DNA of 64,000 bases from a virus (IMGVR_UViG_3300020159_001521:49681-113680); one strand, 5' to 3'. Shown: positions 1 to 8,675, counted from the first letter of the stretch. A program made the numbers and translations. Notes: generated by a model not told the origin, from the letters alone.

Positions 1-530
1 ATGTAAAACGTAATAGAGTTCAAATAACTTTGGCAAATGAGGATGCTTATATACTTCAAACTTTTGCTAATTGTATAGGATATAAAGGTAAGATGTATAT
101 TGATCGAGAAAAGTATAGCAAGTTAATATTACCAAGTAAAAAGATGTGTGAAGATTTAACTAACTTAGGATGTACACCTAATAAATCTTTAACTTTACAG
201 TTCCCAACAGAGGTTCCAGAAGAGCTAATGCATCATTTCATTAGAGGATGTTTTGATGGTGATGGTCATATTAGTAAAGATAAAAAACTAGTAAATCCAT
301 ATTACCATATAAACATTACTTCTAGCGAAGATTTTATAAAATCATTAAGAGATAAGTTAATAGAGAATGGAATCGTTCCTGCTGGAACATATAAAAGATA
401 TAAGTACAAAGAAGTTAGTGCACATACAATGATGGTAAAAAGTAAATCTGCAAAAGTTTTTCTAGATTATCTATACAAAGATGCCACTATCTTTTTAACA
501 CGAAAACATAAACTGCATGGAGAAATGTGA
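1..530 (+). CDS. LAGLIDADG homing endonuclease, C-terminal part (cut by window start)
   Basis: The reading frame is open to the first base, so the N-terminal part and probably the first LAGLIDADG helix lie upstream. The visible protein has the second motif, FIRGCFDGDGHIS, followed by the alternating beta/alpha pattern of a LAGLIDADG domain and a Lys-rich end (TRKHKLHGEM). Homing endonucleases of this family cut one specific DNA site and promote spread of their own gene. There is no intein-like His-Asn end, and the stop overlaps the polymerase start by 14 nt, so it looks free-standing rather than intein-borne. Inference: it is inserted directly upstream of the DNA polymerase gene, a common homing target. 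Confidence 0.8.
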   Translation, partial: VKRNRVQITLANEDAYILQTFANCIGYKGKMYIDREKYSKLILPSKKMCEDLTNLGCTPNKSLTLQFPTEVPEELMHHFIRGCFDGDGHISKDKKLVNPYYHINITSSEDFIKSLRDKLIENGIVPAGTYKRYKYKEVSAHTMMVKSKSAKVFLDYLYKDATIFLTRKHKLHGEM

Positions 531-2490
531 AAAGGTTATATGTTACGACATAGAAACAATGAAAGAGTTCTTTCTTGTTGTTGTCTACAATCCCCAGAAG
601 GATTCTTATTATGAGTTTAGAATAAACAGGTGGAGAAATGACCTCGATAAATTTATCAGATTCACAGAGCAGCACAGTGACTTCTATTGGGTGGGTTACA
701 ACAATCTCAGATTTGACAGCCAAGTGGTTGAATGGATCCTCAGGAATTATGAAGAGTGGCACATTCTATCTAAACTGGATATATGTGCCAGAATAGCTCA
801 GAAAGCTGCTGACATCATCCATGATGCAAATTATGATGTGTTTCCTGATTATAGAGAATCTGATCTCAGTCTTAAACAAATAGACCTTTTCAGAATACAC
901 CACTTCGATAATAAGAACAGAAGAGTGAGCCTAAAAAGACTTGAGTTTGAGATGGATCTTGAGAACATTGAAGAGATGCCTGTTCATCATAGCAAGGAGA
1001 ATCTAAATGGTGATGATATCAAAACTACAGTGGATTACTGTTATAATGATGTAGATGCCACTTATCAATTCTATCTTGTCACTATAGGTGAAACAGACCA
1101 TCCTCTATACAAAGGAAACAACCAAATAGAACTCAGGAAAGACATTGAGCAAGAATTTGATATTCCCTGTTTAAACTATTCAGACAGTAAGATTGGGGAT
1201 GAGATGATTAAGAAGTATTATTGTGAAGAGAAGGATATACAATATGCTGCTCTTCCCAAGAAAGGAACATTCTCTAAGGTGCCTGTAAAAAAGTGTATTG
1301 CTGATTATGTGACATTTCAAACAGATGAGCTAAAGCAGTTCCTTGATAAGATTAAGAAGATAACGCTAGAAATCCAGGATGATTTTAAAGAGGAGATACA
1401 TTTCTACGGTAATGCATATTCATTCATGAAAGGTGGATTACACACAGAAAACAAGCCTGAAGTGTTTGAAGCTGATGATGAATATGAAATAATAGATTGG
1501 GACGTATCGAGTTACTATCCTGCCATCATCATCAACAATGGTCGTTATCCAAGGCATTTGGGTAAAGAGTTTCTATCTGGATACAAACGTATGTTTGAGA
1601 AGAGATTGGAACTCAAGCCTTTAGCTAAGAAGGATAAGCGTATAAAAGGTATTGTAGGTGCTCTAAAGCTTGCTGTAAACTCTGTTTACGGTAAGAGCTC
1701 AGACATGCAAAACTGGATATATGATAGGCAATTGACAATGTTCACCACTATTACAGGTGAATTATCATTGATGATGCTTATTGAGGCTTATGAACTCAGG
1801 GGTATACATGTAATTAGTGCTAACACAGATGGTGTTACAATCATGATTAAGAAAGACTTGATCTCCACTATGCATGAAATTAATGAGTGGTGGATGAATC
1901 TGACAAAATATGAACTGGAACGCACTGATTATCAGAAGATTATATTTAGCACAGTTAATGACTACTTAGCAATTAAAACAGATGGAGAAATTAAGAAGAA
2001 GGGAGATTTCCTCACAGATTTTGAGCTTCATAAAAACAAGTCTGCTCGCATTGTGCCTATTGCTCTTGAGGCTTATTATGTACATAATGTTCCTATTGAT
2101 ACTACTATCTGCAATCATAGTAATATCTTTGATTTTTGTTTACGACAAAAGTCTAGCAAAGATTTTCACTACGAAGGTTGGAACAGAGCAAGAGGAGAAA
2201 AAACCATCTACAACAAGCTAATTAGGTATTATGTCAGTAATACAGGAGAGAAGCTTCTTAAGGTCAAGAACCCTGAATGTACAACAAATGCTGTTGATGT
2301 AGCACAAGTTGAGGCAGGTGAATGGGTTTGTACAGTTTGTAACTTCCTCAGTAAGAAAACAGATGTAGCTACAGCAGGAATTAACCATCAGTATTACATA
2401 GAGAAAGCTGAACGTATTATACATAAGATACAATATCAGGGTAAGAAACGTAAAGTGGTTGTAAATCCAAATCAACTAAGTCTGTTCTAA
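517..2490 (+). CDS. DNA polymerase, family B, with 3'-5' exonuclease domain
   Basis: Replicative DNA polymerase of 657 aa. The exonuclease motif I (DIET, residues 11-14) sits almost at the N-terminus, so the domain is complete from the ATG at 517. Polymerase motif A is DWDVSSYYP (catalytic Asp about 329), motif B is KLAVNSVYG (about 385), and motif C is NTDG (about 435-438). The size is at the small end for family B, near protein-primed polymerases, but I cannot identify the TPR insertions that would prove protein priming. It follows the homing endonuclease with a 14-nt overlap and precedes a promoter-bearing inverted repeat at 2489-2541. Confidence 0.93.
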   Translation: MEKCEKVICYDIETMKEFFLVVVYNPQKDSYYEFRINRWRNDLDKFIRFTEQHSDFYWVGYNNLRFDSQVVEWILRNYEEWHILSKLDICARIAQKAADIIHDANYDVFPDYRESDLSLKQIDLFRIHHFDNKNRRVSLKRLEFEMDLENIEEMPVHHSKENLNGDDIKTTVDYCYNDVDATYQFYLVTIGETDHPLYKGNNQIELRKDIEQEFDIPCLNYSDSKIGDEMIKKYYCEEKDIQYAALPKKGTFSKVPVKKCIADYVTFQTDELKQFLDKIKKITLEIQDDFKEEIHFYGNAYSFMKGGLHTENKPEVFEADDEYEIIDWDVSSYYPAIIINNGRYPRHLGKEFLSGYKRMFEKRLELKPLAKKDKRIKGIVGALKLAVNSVYGKSSDMQNWIYDRQLTMFTTITGELSLMMLIEAYELRGIHVISANTDGVTIMIKKDLISTMHEINEWWMNLTKYELERTDYQKIIFSTVNDYLAIKTDGEIKKKGDFLTDFELHKNKSARIVPIALEAYYVHNVPIDTTICNHSNIFDFCLRQKSSKDFHYEGWNRARGEKTIYNKLIRYYVSNTGEKLLKVKNPECTTNAVDVAQVEAGEWVCTVCNFLSKKTDVATAGINHQYYIEKAERIIHKIQYQGKKRKVVVNPNQLSLF

Positions 2491-2541
2491 CTTGTTATAA
2501 AAAGGACAAAATGCTTATATTTGTTCTTTATAATACAAGTT
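2489..2541 (+). promoter_or_regulatory. Bacteroidota-type promoter inside an inverted repeat
   Basis: TTG at 2492-2494, then 21 nt, then TATATTTG at 2516-2523, matches the Bacteroidota -33 / TAnnTTTG -7 consensus. The site is bracketed by an imperfect inverted repeat: AACTTGTTATAAA (2489-2501) pairs with 2527-2541 with a two-base bulge. It lies directly behind the polymerase stop and 19 nt before the next ATG (2542). Promoter function is inferred from the match; terminator or operator function of the repeat is unproven. Confidence 0.6.
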
Positions 2542-2850
2542 ATGGAAAAAGTAAACAGAAAGAACCTTACAGAACATTTAGTTAGATATCAACTGGAAAT
2601 GGTTGGTAGGACATGGGAAGATGCTCTTGCTGATGAGCAATGGTATTATAACATCACCATGACAAAAGAACAATTCGATGAGTTCATGGTGTATGCGCTT
2701 CCTCTAGTTAAGAAAATACTGAAATGTAACAAGTCACGAGCTGAAAAAACATTAGCGTGGTTCAATTTACAATTTGGACTACGTATATACCCATGTCCTT
2801 TTGAGCTTAATTCAAAACCAATAAATGATGTTGATAAGACGGACAGTTAG
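2542..2850 (+). CDS. Hypothetical protein (102 aa)
   Basis: The family is not recognised. It is a mixed-charge protein with Trp and Tyr clusters (TWEDALADEQWYYN) and a basic middle (KKILKCNKSRAEKT). The ATG at 2542 is chosen over an upstream TTG at 2521 because that TTG is part of the TATATTTG promoter element. It is the first gene after the promoter and its 3' end overlaps the next gene by 26 nt. Probably cytoplasmic; no membrane segment or signal peptide is seen. Confidence 0.7.
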   Translation: MEKVNRKNLTEHLVRYQLEMVGRTWEDALADEQWYYNITMTKEQFDEFMVYALPLVKKILKCNKSRAEKTLAWFNLQFGLRIYPCPFELNSKPINDVDKTDS

Positions 2851-3196
2851 AAAGATTAAGAATATTGTAAGATGGATCCCAATTCTCTGGCATGATGAGG
2901 ATTGGGATTATTTTTACATCTATAATCTACTTCAGAACAAGTTGTTACATGTTAAGAAGCACATAGTAGAACAGAACAGTCATTTAGACAGCAAACATGT
3001 AGCATCTAGAATTCAGACAGCTATCGACCTGATAGACAAGGTTAAAACGGAATATTACATAGATGATTTTATTGAAAAAAGGGAAATAGGAAGTCTTAGA
3101 GATGAAGAGCTAATGAAAGCCTTCAGAAAGCATGACAAAGCTAAGAAAGTGTTATTTCAATTTTTAAGTCACAATCTCCACCACTGGTGGGAGTAA
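2825..3196 (+). CDS. Conserved-looking phage hypothetical protein (123 aa)
   Basis: Basic start (RRTVRKIKNI), an aromatic segment RWIPILWHDEDWDYFY, a helical middle, and a His/Trp-rich end HNLHHWWE. This layout resembles small phage proteins that recur beside replication genes, but no activity is known to me. It overlaps the preceding gene by 26 nt in another frame; a second ATG three bases downstream is equally possible. Function unknown. Confidence 0.7.
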   Translation: MMLIRRTVRKIKNIVRWIPILWHDEDWDYFYIYNLLQNKLLHVKKHIVEQNSHLDSKHVASRIQTAIDLIDKVKTEYYIDDFIEKREIGSLRDEELMKAFRKHDKAKKVLFQFLSHNLHHWWE

Positions 3197-3209
3197 AAAA
3201 ACAAATTTT

Positions 3210-3764
3210 ATGGGAGCAAGTTGGTTTAGGACTCAGTCCACAGGTAAAGACATTAAAGATGCTTACAACAAAGCTGTAGAGCGTGCTGATGATGAATATG
3301 GTCATCAAGAAGGATATAGCGGACAGATTAACTGTTCTTCAGGATTTAGAGATGTTACAAAGGAGTTTAAAGCTAGCAAGAAGAGCATGTCTCAGTTCAT
3401 GGATGAAGCTGCAGACAAGCTCAGTAAACATCAAGGAGCACAGGCTATTTGCATCGAGGAGCCTAAAGGTAATGACAACAAGGTGAAGAGTCAAGTGGAG
3501 CATGTTGTCACTCCTGGTACAAAGAAGTGGGTTCTTACATACATTGTCTATTGTGGAAGTGATAGGATTGCTAGTGCTTTAACAAAAGGAGATGCTGTTA
3601 AACGTGCTCGTGATTATTCAGAGAAGCACCAGTGCACCACTTGGATTAAAATGGAAAGAAGGCTTGAAAAAGACGCTCATGCTCTTGTAGCTAAAGTGAC
3701 ATATAAGAAATCATCTACAGAAAAAGAGGGTAAGTGGATATTCTTTGGTTGGGCTTCATATTAA
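3210..3764 (+). CDS. Hypothetical protein (184 aa) of a common phage family
   Basis: The N-terminus MGASWFRTQSTGKD, followed by EYGHQEGYSGQI, resembles a frequently seen phage hypothetical family. The middle is charged and helical and the C-terminus ends in an aromatic beta segment (KWIFFGWASY). There is no catalytic motif I can name, no membrane segment and no signal peptide. It starts at the ATG at 3210, 13 nt after the previous stop, in the same co-oriented run. Function unknown. Confidence 0.7.
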   Translation: MGASWFRTQSTGKDIKDAYNKAVERADDEYGHQEGYSGQINCSSGFRDVTKEFKASKKSMSQFMDEAADKLSKHQGAQAICIEEPKGNDNKVKSQVEHVVTPGTKKWVLTYIVYCGSDRIASALTKGDAVKRARDYSEKHQCTTWIKMERRLEKDAHALVAKVTYKKSSTEKEGKWIFFGWASY

Positions 3765-3775
3765 AAACTTTATCT

Positions 3776-4051
3776 ATGATTTTTGAAGATTTTGAGAGGG
3801 AGCATATCAAAGAAATGATATATTTGCAGGAGGAACAAGACATTATAGAAGCAGAAATTAAAGTGGTGACAAATGAATTTGAAGATAACGTTCAAGAAAT
3901 ACGAGAAATTAGTCCAGCGAGGATTTACGTTGGATATGATTTTCCTCCTGAAGCTAATTCAAGAGGATTTCGATGTGTGCCTTCTTTGCTCAGAAACTCC
4001 AAAACTATCTCTACTCTGTCAAACGATTCTCAGGAAACAGCTAATCACTGA
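3776..4051 (+). CDS. Possible small acidic protein overlapping the next gene out of frame
   Basis: An ATG at 3776 opens a 91-codon frame whose first 33 residues are acidic and coiled-coil-like (FEDFEREHIKEMIYLQEEQD) and look coding. The remaining two-thirds overlaps the better supported gene at 3873 by 179 nt in a different frame and has a less protein-like composition. A TATATTTG octamer lies at 3819-3826 inside it, so this stretch may instead be leader or promoter DNA for the 3873 gene. Kept as doubtful. Confidence 0.35.
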   Translation: MIFEDFEREHIKEMIYLQEEQDIIEAEIKVVTNEFEDNVQEIREISPARIYVGYDFPPEANSRGFRCVPSLLRNSKTISTLSNDSQETANH

Positions 4052-4499
4052 GAATTACAAACTCACAATAGAAGGCAAGGAACTCCTTGCCTTTTTTGAC
4101 ACTCCTACAAGAGAAACTATTGTAAGGGTTAGACCTGCAGATGATTTGTTTGAAGCTTGGTGGAAACTCTATCCAGGCACTGACACATTCACACATGCTG
4201 GTGTAAGCTTTACAGGCTCTAGAGGACTAAGAGTGTACAAAGAGGAATGTAAGATTAAGTTTGACAAAATCCTTGGAGAAGGAGAACATACAGCTAATGA
4301 TTTAATAGAAGCTTTGAATTTTGATGTACTGCAGAAGAAAGAGAACTCTGTCAAATTGAAGACAAATAAGATGACATATATGCAGAACTCTCTAACCTAT
4401 CTGAACCAACGTACATTTGAACCATTTATAGAATTAATTAAAGAAGGAGTTAAGATTGAACAACAATCTAGCGCTCCTTCAGGAGGTGTAGACATATGA
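3873..4499 (+). CDS. Replication-associated hypothetical protein (208 aa), possibly a helicase partner
   Basis: The N-terminal 70 residues (FTLDMIFLLKLI ... NYKLTIEGKELL) look like a winged-helix fold. The remainder carries conserved-looking EAWWKLYPGTDTF, GSRGLRV and a helical MTYMQNSLTYLNQ segment. This layout is familiar from phage replication modules. The stop overlaps the DnaB-like helicase start in an ATGA junction, so translation is probably coupled. Inference: a replication initiation or helicase-loading partner. The exact role is not visible in the sequence. Confidence 0.75.
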   Translation: MNLKITFKKYEKLVQRGFTLDMIFLLKLIQEDFDVCLLCSETPKLSLLCQTILRKQLITENYKLTIEGKELLAFFDTPTRETIVRVRPADDLFEAWWKLYPGTDTFTHAGVSFTGSRGLRVYKEECKIKFDKILGEGEHTANDLIEALNFDVLQKKENSVKLKTNKMTYMQNSLTYLNQRTFEPFIELIKEGVKIEQQSSAPSGGVDI

Positions 4500-5557
4500 G
4501 TTTTGAACAACTGAGAGCTGAAGTGGAAGCTGGTCTTATTGAAGGGAACAATGGCATACCTATGGGATTTAATAGACTGAATAAATACATTGGTATCAGG
4601 AAGTCTATGTATTTTCTTGTGGGTGGTTTAACAGGCTCAGGTAAAACATCGTTTATTGATGATGCGTTTGTACTCAATCCTTTTGATTGGTATGTTACGC
4701 AGAAAGACCCAAAGGTTAAACTGAAGATTATATATCGTTCTATGGAGCGTAGTAGGACGTATAAGCTTGCCAAATGGGTAAGTAGAAAAATCTTCCTTGA
4801 CCATGGATATGTAATTCCTGTAAGCAAGCTATTGGGCTGGACAGAGAAAATGACAAGTGATGAACATGATATGTTCCTTATGTATGAAGATTACATAAAT
4901 AGAATGAATGATGTAATTACAATCATTGATGGCCCAGAGAATGCTGTAGGTATAGCCAAGGAATTACGAGCACATGCATTAAATAATGGGCGTATTGAGC
5001 AGATTGATGAATTTAATAAGCGCTACATTCCTAACAATGAGAATGAGGTGACAATTGTAATCATCGATCACATTGGTTTATTGAAGACAACAAAAGACCA
5101 ATCTACTAAAAAGGAAGCTATTGACAAGATGAGTGATGAACTCAGGTTTGCCAGAGATTTCTACGGGTACACTCCAGTGGTTGTTAGTCAGTTTAACAGA
5201 TCCATATCTAACATTGTGAGACTTAAGAATGGTGATGTAGAGCCTCAATTGGAAGATTTTGCAGAATCATCCAGCACACAAAATGATGCTGATGTTGTTC
5301 TTGCATTATTTGACCCTATGAGGTATAAGGTGGCAGACACTTCTGGATATGAACTAGAAAGACTTAGAGATCAATTTGGTGCTAAGTATTTTAGGAGCTT
5401 GAGGCTTATTAAGAATTCCTATGGAGAAGATGATGTAAGGCTAGGTCTTGCGTTCTTTGGTTCTATAGGAATGTTCAAAGAGCTTCCTAAAAGGAAGGAT
5501 ATGACAGATGCGATTTATGATTCGATTTTACAAAAGTCTTTTTTCTTAAACAAGTGA
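4496..5557 (+). CDS. DnaB-like replicative helicase (RecA-fold ATPase)
   Basis: A 353-aa P-loop ATPase with Walker A GGLTGSGKTS (about 42-51), Walker B VIIDHIGLL, and a DnaB-like motif VVSQFNRSI followed by an acidic EPQLEDFAESSSTQNDAD stretch. These are the motor-domain features of hexameric replicative helicases. The N-terminal DnaB domain is missing, so it is motor-only and shorter than bacterial DnaB. ATGA overlap with the preceding gene. Expected to unwind DNA at the phage fork with the primase at 8744 and the polymerase at 517. Confidence 0.85.
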   Translation: MSFEQLRAEVEAGLIEGNNGIPMGFNRLNKYIGIRKSMYFLVGGLTGSGKTSFIDDAFVLNPFDWYVTQKDPKVKLKIIYRSMERSRTYKLAKWVSRKIFLDHGYVIPVSKLLGWTEKMTSDEHDMFLMYEDYINRMNDVITIIDGPENAVGIAKELRAHALNNGRIEQIDEFNKRYIPNNENEVTIVIIDHIGLLKTTKDQSTKKEAIDKMSDELRFARDFYGYTPVVVSQFNRSISNIVRLKNGDVEPQLEDFAESSSTQNDADVVLALFDPMRYKVADTSGYELERLRDQFGAKYFRSLRLIKNSYGEDDVRLGLAFFGSIGMFKELPKRKDMTDAIYDSILQKSFFLNK

Positions 5558-5558
5558 C

Positions 5559-5747
5559 ATGAAAATTAAACTACTAACAACAAACACACTACCCAGCAAT
5601 AGAGACAAGTTTTGGCAATTTGTAACAGTTCCTACAATAAGTGTATATAGGAGTTTCTGTAAAGAGAATCCATATACATCATTTATGTTTGAGCTGTTCT
5701 TTTGGTCATTTGTTGTCCTCATTAGCAAAAACAACGGTGATGACTAA
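5559..5747 (+). CDS. Small hypothetical protein, possibly membrane-associated (62 aa)
   Basis: Starts at an ATG one base after the helicase stop and overlaps the following gene by 8 nt, so it fills an otherwise non-coding 180-nt gap. The C-terminal half has a hydrophobic aromatic segment (FELFFWSFVVLI) that could span or dock on the membrane. No known family. An antisense frame covers the same DNA but fits the gene order less well. Confidence 0.5.
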   Translation: MKIKLLTTNTLPSNRDKFWQFVTVPTISVYRSFCKENPYTSFMFELFFWSFVVLISKNNGDD

Positions 5748-5988
5748 AAGCGAGTATATACACAGGAGAATAAACAATGACATAAACATTGTCTACGAGT
5801 ATTATTTGGAAAAGTTTGATAAGAACAGACATAAAGGGAACATATTAGGAATACAGGAATTCTTCATATATCTAAATATGTGGGGAGATATAAATCAGAT
5901 ATTTGAACGCATAAGGTCACATTACGACCAGAAGTTTAGTATTGTAATACTGTCTGATAAGAATAACAACATATTAGGATATTTATGA
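5740..5988 (+). CDS. Hypothetical protein (82 aa)
   Basis: The ATG at 5740 (MTKSEYIHRRINNDIN) is preferred over a start at 5641, whose extra N-terminus would overlap the previous gene by over 100 nt. It has a helical, charged N-terminus and a short beta-rich end (SIVILSDKNNNILGYL). Short overlaps with both neighbours (8 nt upstream, 4 nt downstream) suggest coupled translation. It resembles a small family seen in crAss-like replication modules; function unknown. Confidence 0.65.
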   Translation: MTKSEYIHRRINNDINIVYEYYLEKFDKNRHKGNILGIQEFFIYLNMWGDINQIFERIRSHYDQKFSIVILSDKNNNILGYL

Positions 5989-7064
5989 CACTAAGAGATA
6001 AAAGACAAGCTGAGTTTGCCAAACAATGGATTGATAAAGGTAAGTTTGGTATTCTCAATCTGTGTCCAAGGTTTGGTAAGATTCGCACTACAATTAACAT
6101 CCTGAAGAAATATCGCAAACATGCTACAGTGTTGATAGCCTATCCAGATAACAAGATTAAAGACTCCTGGATAGCAGACTTTGAGACTATGGGATATAAC
6201 AATCCTAACATCACATACACAACACATCTGTCTATAAAGAAGTATACAGACTACCAGTTTGATCTTGTTGTTATTGATGAGATACATTTGTTATCAGAAG
6301 CTCAAATAGAAACTTGTAAGTTACTACTTGAGAGTAATAGGCAAGTGTTAGGATTGACAGGAACACTCTCTAGATCTACAGAATCTACATTGTACAATGA
6401 GCTCGATATGAAAGTGATGGCTTCCTATCCCATCGAGACAGCGATTAAAGAAGGTGTAATTGTTGATTATGAAATCACTGTTGTAAAGGTGCCTCTAGAC
6501 AATGTTGTAGTTAATGACTACAAGGGTAAGAAAAGAACAGAGAAGAAACAGTTTGACAGTTACGGATGGGTGATAGATCAATTGGAAAGACAGGGTAAGA
6601 GCACAATGTTCTTACGTCTGGCAAGAATGAGAATCATCCAGAACAGTCTTGCTAAATTAGAACGCACAAAGAGAATATTAGAAAACTTCAAGCATGAACG
6701 TATTCTTGTATTCTGTGGTGTAACTAAAATAGCTGACTCTTTAGGAATTTCTTCCTATCATAGTAAGTCAGGTGAGAAACAAATGTTTACAGACTTTGCA
6801 TCAGGAGAAGGTAATCATATGGCTGTAGTGAAGATTGGTAACACGGGTGTTACGTATAAACCACTTAACAAAGTGATTATCAATTATTTTGACAGTAATG
6901 GTGAAAACCTTGCTCAGAAGATTAACAGATGTATGGCAATGGAGTATGATAATCCAGACAAGAAAGCAAACATTTACATCATTAGTAGTGATGAGGATGT
7001 AGAACTCAGATGGCTTAAAAAAGCATTAGAATTCTTTGATAAATCCAAAATTAAGTATATTTAA
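5985..7064 (+). CDS. Superfamily 2 (SNF2/DEAD-type) helicase
   Basis: A 359-aa SF2 motor. Motif I is LCPRFGKIRTT (about 25-35), motif II is VIDEIHLL (about 95-102), motif III is GLTGTLS, and the C-terminal RecA-like half contains ILVFCGVTK and a motif VI-like AQKINRCMAM. Motif I has Ile after the catalytic Lys (GKI) where Thr or Ser is usual. Start ATG overlaps the preceding gene by 4 nt. Probable role: unwinding or remodelling recombination or replication intermediates. A perfect inverted repeat spans its stop. Confidence 0.85.
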   Translation: MTLRDKRQAEFAKQWIDKGKFGILNLCPRFGKIRTTINILKKYRKHATVLIAYPDNKIKDSWIADFETMGYNNPNITYTTHLSIKKYTDYQFDLVVIDEIHLLSEAQIETCKLLLESNRQVLGLTGTLSRSTESTLYNELDMKVMASYPIETAIKEGVIVDYEITVVKVPLDNVVVNDYKGKKRTEKKQFDSYGWVIDQLERQGKSTMFLRLARMRIIQNSLAKLERTKRILENFKHERILVFCGVTKIADSLGISSYHSKSGEKQMFTDFASGEGNHMAVVKIGNTGVTYKPLNKVIINYFDSNGENLAQKINRCMAMEYDNPDKKANIYIISSDEDVELRWLKKALEFFDKSKIKYI

Positions 7065-7077
7065 TTCAAAGAATTCT
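7028..7077 (+). repeat. Perfect 12-bp inverted repeat across the SF2 helicase stop
   Basis: AGAATTCTTTGA at 7028-7039 pairs exactly with TCAAAGAATTCT at 7066-7077, leaving a 26-nt AT-rich loop that contains the stop codon. Four bases later is TATCTTTA (7081-7088), one base away from TAnnTTTG, ahead of the next gene at 7115. It may be a transcript end or an operator; there is no clean T-tract. Confidence 0.5.
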
Positions 7078-7114
7078 TCGTATCTTTATACACTAACTAA
7101 ATCAATATTTGAAC

Positions 7115-7786
7115 ATGGCAAGCAAATTAATCGGGATTGTTGGTGCTACAGGAACTGGTAAATCAACCAGTGTTAAGCACTTAGATCCAAAAGAAACCTA
7201 CATCATCAATGTAGCTAAGAAGGAACTCCCTTTCAAAGGCTCAGAGAAGTTGTATAACGCAGAAAACAGAAACTACAAGGAAGTGGATGATGCAAATGAA
7301 ATCACCAGGCTCCTTAAGACAATTTCAGAAAAAGCTCCTCACATCAAGAACATCATTATCGAGGACAGTAATTACATTATGGGCTTTAACATTGTATCTA
7401 AAGCTACAGAGGTGGGTTACACAAAGTTTAGCTTAATGGCTAAAGATATGGTGGAACTTATGAGAGAAGCTCGTAAACTCCGTGATGACATAAAAGTGTT
7501 CTATTTCTCACATCCTGAAACTATTGAAGATGGTGGTGATATCATAGGATATAAAATTAAGACAGCTGGTAAGTTAATTGACAATCAAGTGTTGTTGGAA
7601 GGACTGTTGACAGTGTGTTTATACACATATGTTGAAGAAAACAAAGATGGTTCTACAAGCTACAGTTTTGTGACTAACAGGTTCAAGAAGTTTCCTGCAA
7701 AGAGTCCAGATGGTATGTTTGATGAAATCAAGATTCCAAACGACCTGAGTTATGTATGTAAAAAGTTAGACGAATATTATAATTAA
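7115..7786 (+). CDS. P-loop ATPase (AAA_24 / Sak4-like), recombination-associated
   Basis: Walker A is IVGATGTGKST near the N-terminus. Walker B is IIIEDSNYI, and a further beta strand leads to VFYFSHPE, the layout of compact RecA-fold Sak4-type ATPases that help single-strand annealing in phages. The ATG at 7115 is chosen over a TTG six bases upstream. It sits directly before a putative single-strand binding protein, which fits a recombination pair. The ATPase fold is clear; the Sak4 assignment is inference. Confidence 0.75.
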   Translation: MASKLIGIVGATGTGKSTSVKHLDPKETYIINVAKKELPFKGSEKLYNAENRNYKEVDDANEITRLLKTISEKAPHIKNIIIEDSNYIMGFNIVSKATEVGYTKFSLMAKDMVELMREARKLRDDIKVFYFSHPETIEDGGDIIGYKIKTAGKLIDNQVLLEGLLTVCLYTYVEENKDGSTSYSFVTNRFKKFPAKSPDGMFDEIKIPNDLSYVCKKLDEYYN

Positions 7787-7805
7787 TAATTAAAACAAGA
7801 AAACA

Positions 7806-8675
7806 ATGAGTAACATTGGCGGTAAAAAACGTGAAAGCGTACAACAGACAGATTATGCAAAGAAGGTGGGATTGTTTGAGGCTAAAGTGATAGCCATCAA
7901 TCCTGATGCTGAAGAGTACAAAGAGACACTTGGTGTTGAACTTAAAGAAGACAGCAAGGCGCTTGAGTATCTTGGTGAAAGCAGAGATGGTAACAAAACT
8001 TTGAGAGTTGACTTCTGGTTAGAAGAATCTAAGAAGAAGGATAAGTTTAAAGTGACATTCTTCCTTGAGAACAAAGAGAAGGTTAATAAGGACGGTACAA
8101 AGAAACAATACATTAACAATGTAGGAACTTGTTCTTGGGCTTCTGATGCTAATGACCTTCCTGAATGGTTTGCTAAGAGGGAATATCGTGTAGCATTCGT
8201 AGGAGAAGATGAGCTGTATACATTCTTACAAACATGGTTGGGTAATCTTGACTATCGTGATGTAGAAACAACATTACAACTTGACTGGAAATCTCTTATG
8301 AAGGGAAATCTTAAAGACATCAAATCTCAGATTGATGGAGAATATTCTGTAAACATACTTGCTCTTGCCACTGTTAAAAGTGTAGAGAAAGATGGTGAAT
8401 TCAAAGAGTATCAGGGTGTTTACAATAAAGCATTCCTTCCTGCATATGAAATTAAGCAGTTTAGGCTTGTAGATTATTCGAAGTCTGATGTTATTACATC
8501 ACTTAGGAACAAGAAGAGCAAAGATCTCAAACGTTATGAGAGGTTTGTTCTCAATGTTACAGGTGAATATGGTTGTAAAGATTTCTATGTTCTGAAGGAC
8601 TTGAAAGAATACAGTGCAGAGGATAACATTGTTTCTTCTGATGCTGTTATTTCTGATGAGGATGCCTCCTACTAG
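7806..8675 (+). CDS. Putative single-stranded DNA-binding protein (289 aa)
   Basis: No exact family is recognised. The protein is rich in Lys and acidic residues, appears beta-rich in the middle (VDFWLEES, FKVTFFLENK), and ends with an acidic tail (SSDAVISDEDASY) like the protein-interaction tails of phage and bacterial SSBs. It lies between a Sak4-like ATPase and the primase and ends just before an intrinsic terminator, implying high, separately controlled expression. Function is inferred from tail and context only. Confidence 0.55.
   Translation: MSNIGGKKRESVQQTDYAKKVGLFEAKVIAINPDAEEYKETLGVELKEDSKALEYLGESRDGNKTLRVDFWLEESKKKDKFKVTFFLENKEKVNKDGTKKQYINNVGTCSWASDANDLPEWFAKREYRVAFVGEDELYTFLQTWLGNLDYRDVETTLQLDWKSLMKGNLKDIKSQIDGEYSVNILALATVKSVEKDGEFKEYQGVYNKAFLPAYEIKQFRLVDYSKSDVITSLRNKKSKDLKRYERFVLNVTGEYGCKDFYVLKDLKEYSAEDNIVSSDAVISDEDASY

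Noticed and set aside
5546-5734. Minus-strand small gene behind the helicase
   Set aside because: It is antisense to two plus-strand genes with coupled starts and contradicts the uniform orientation of the block.
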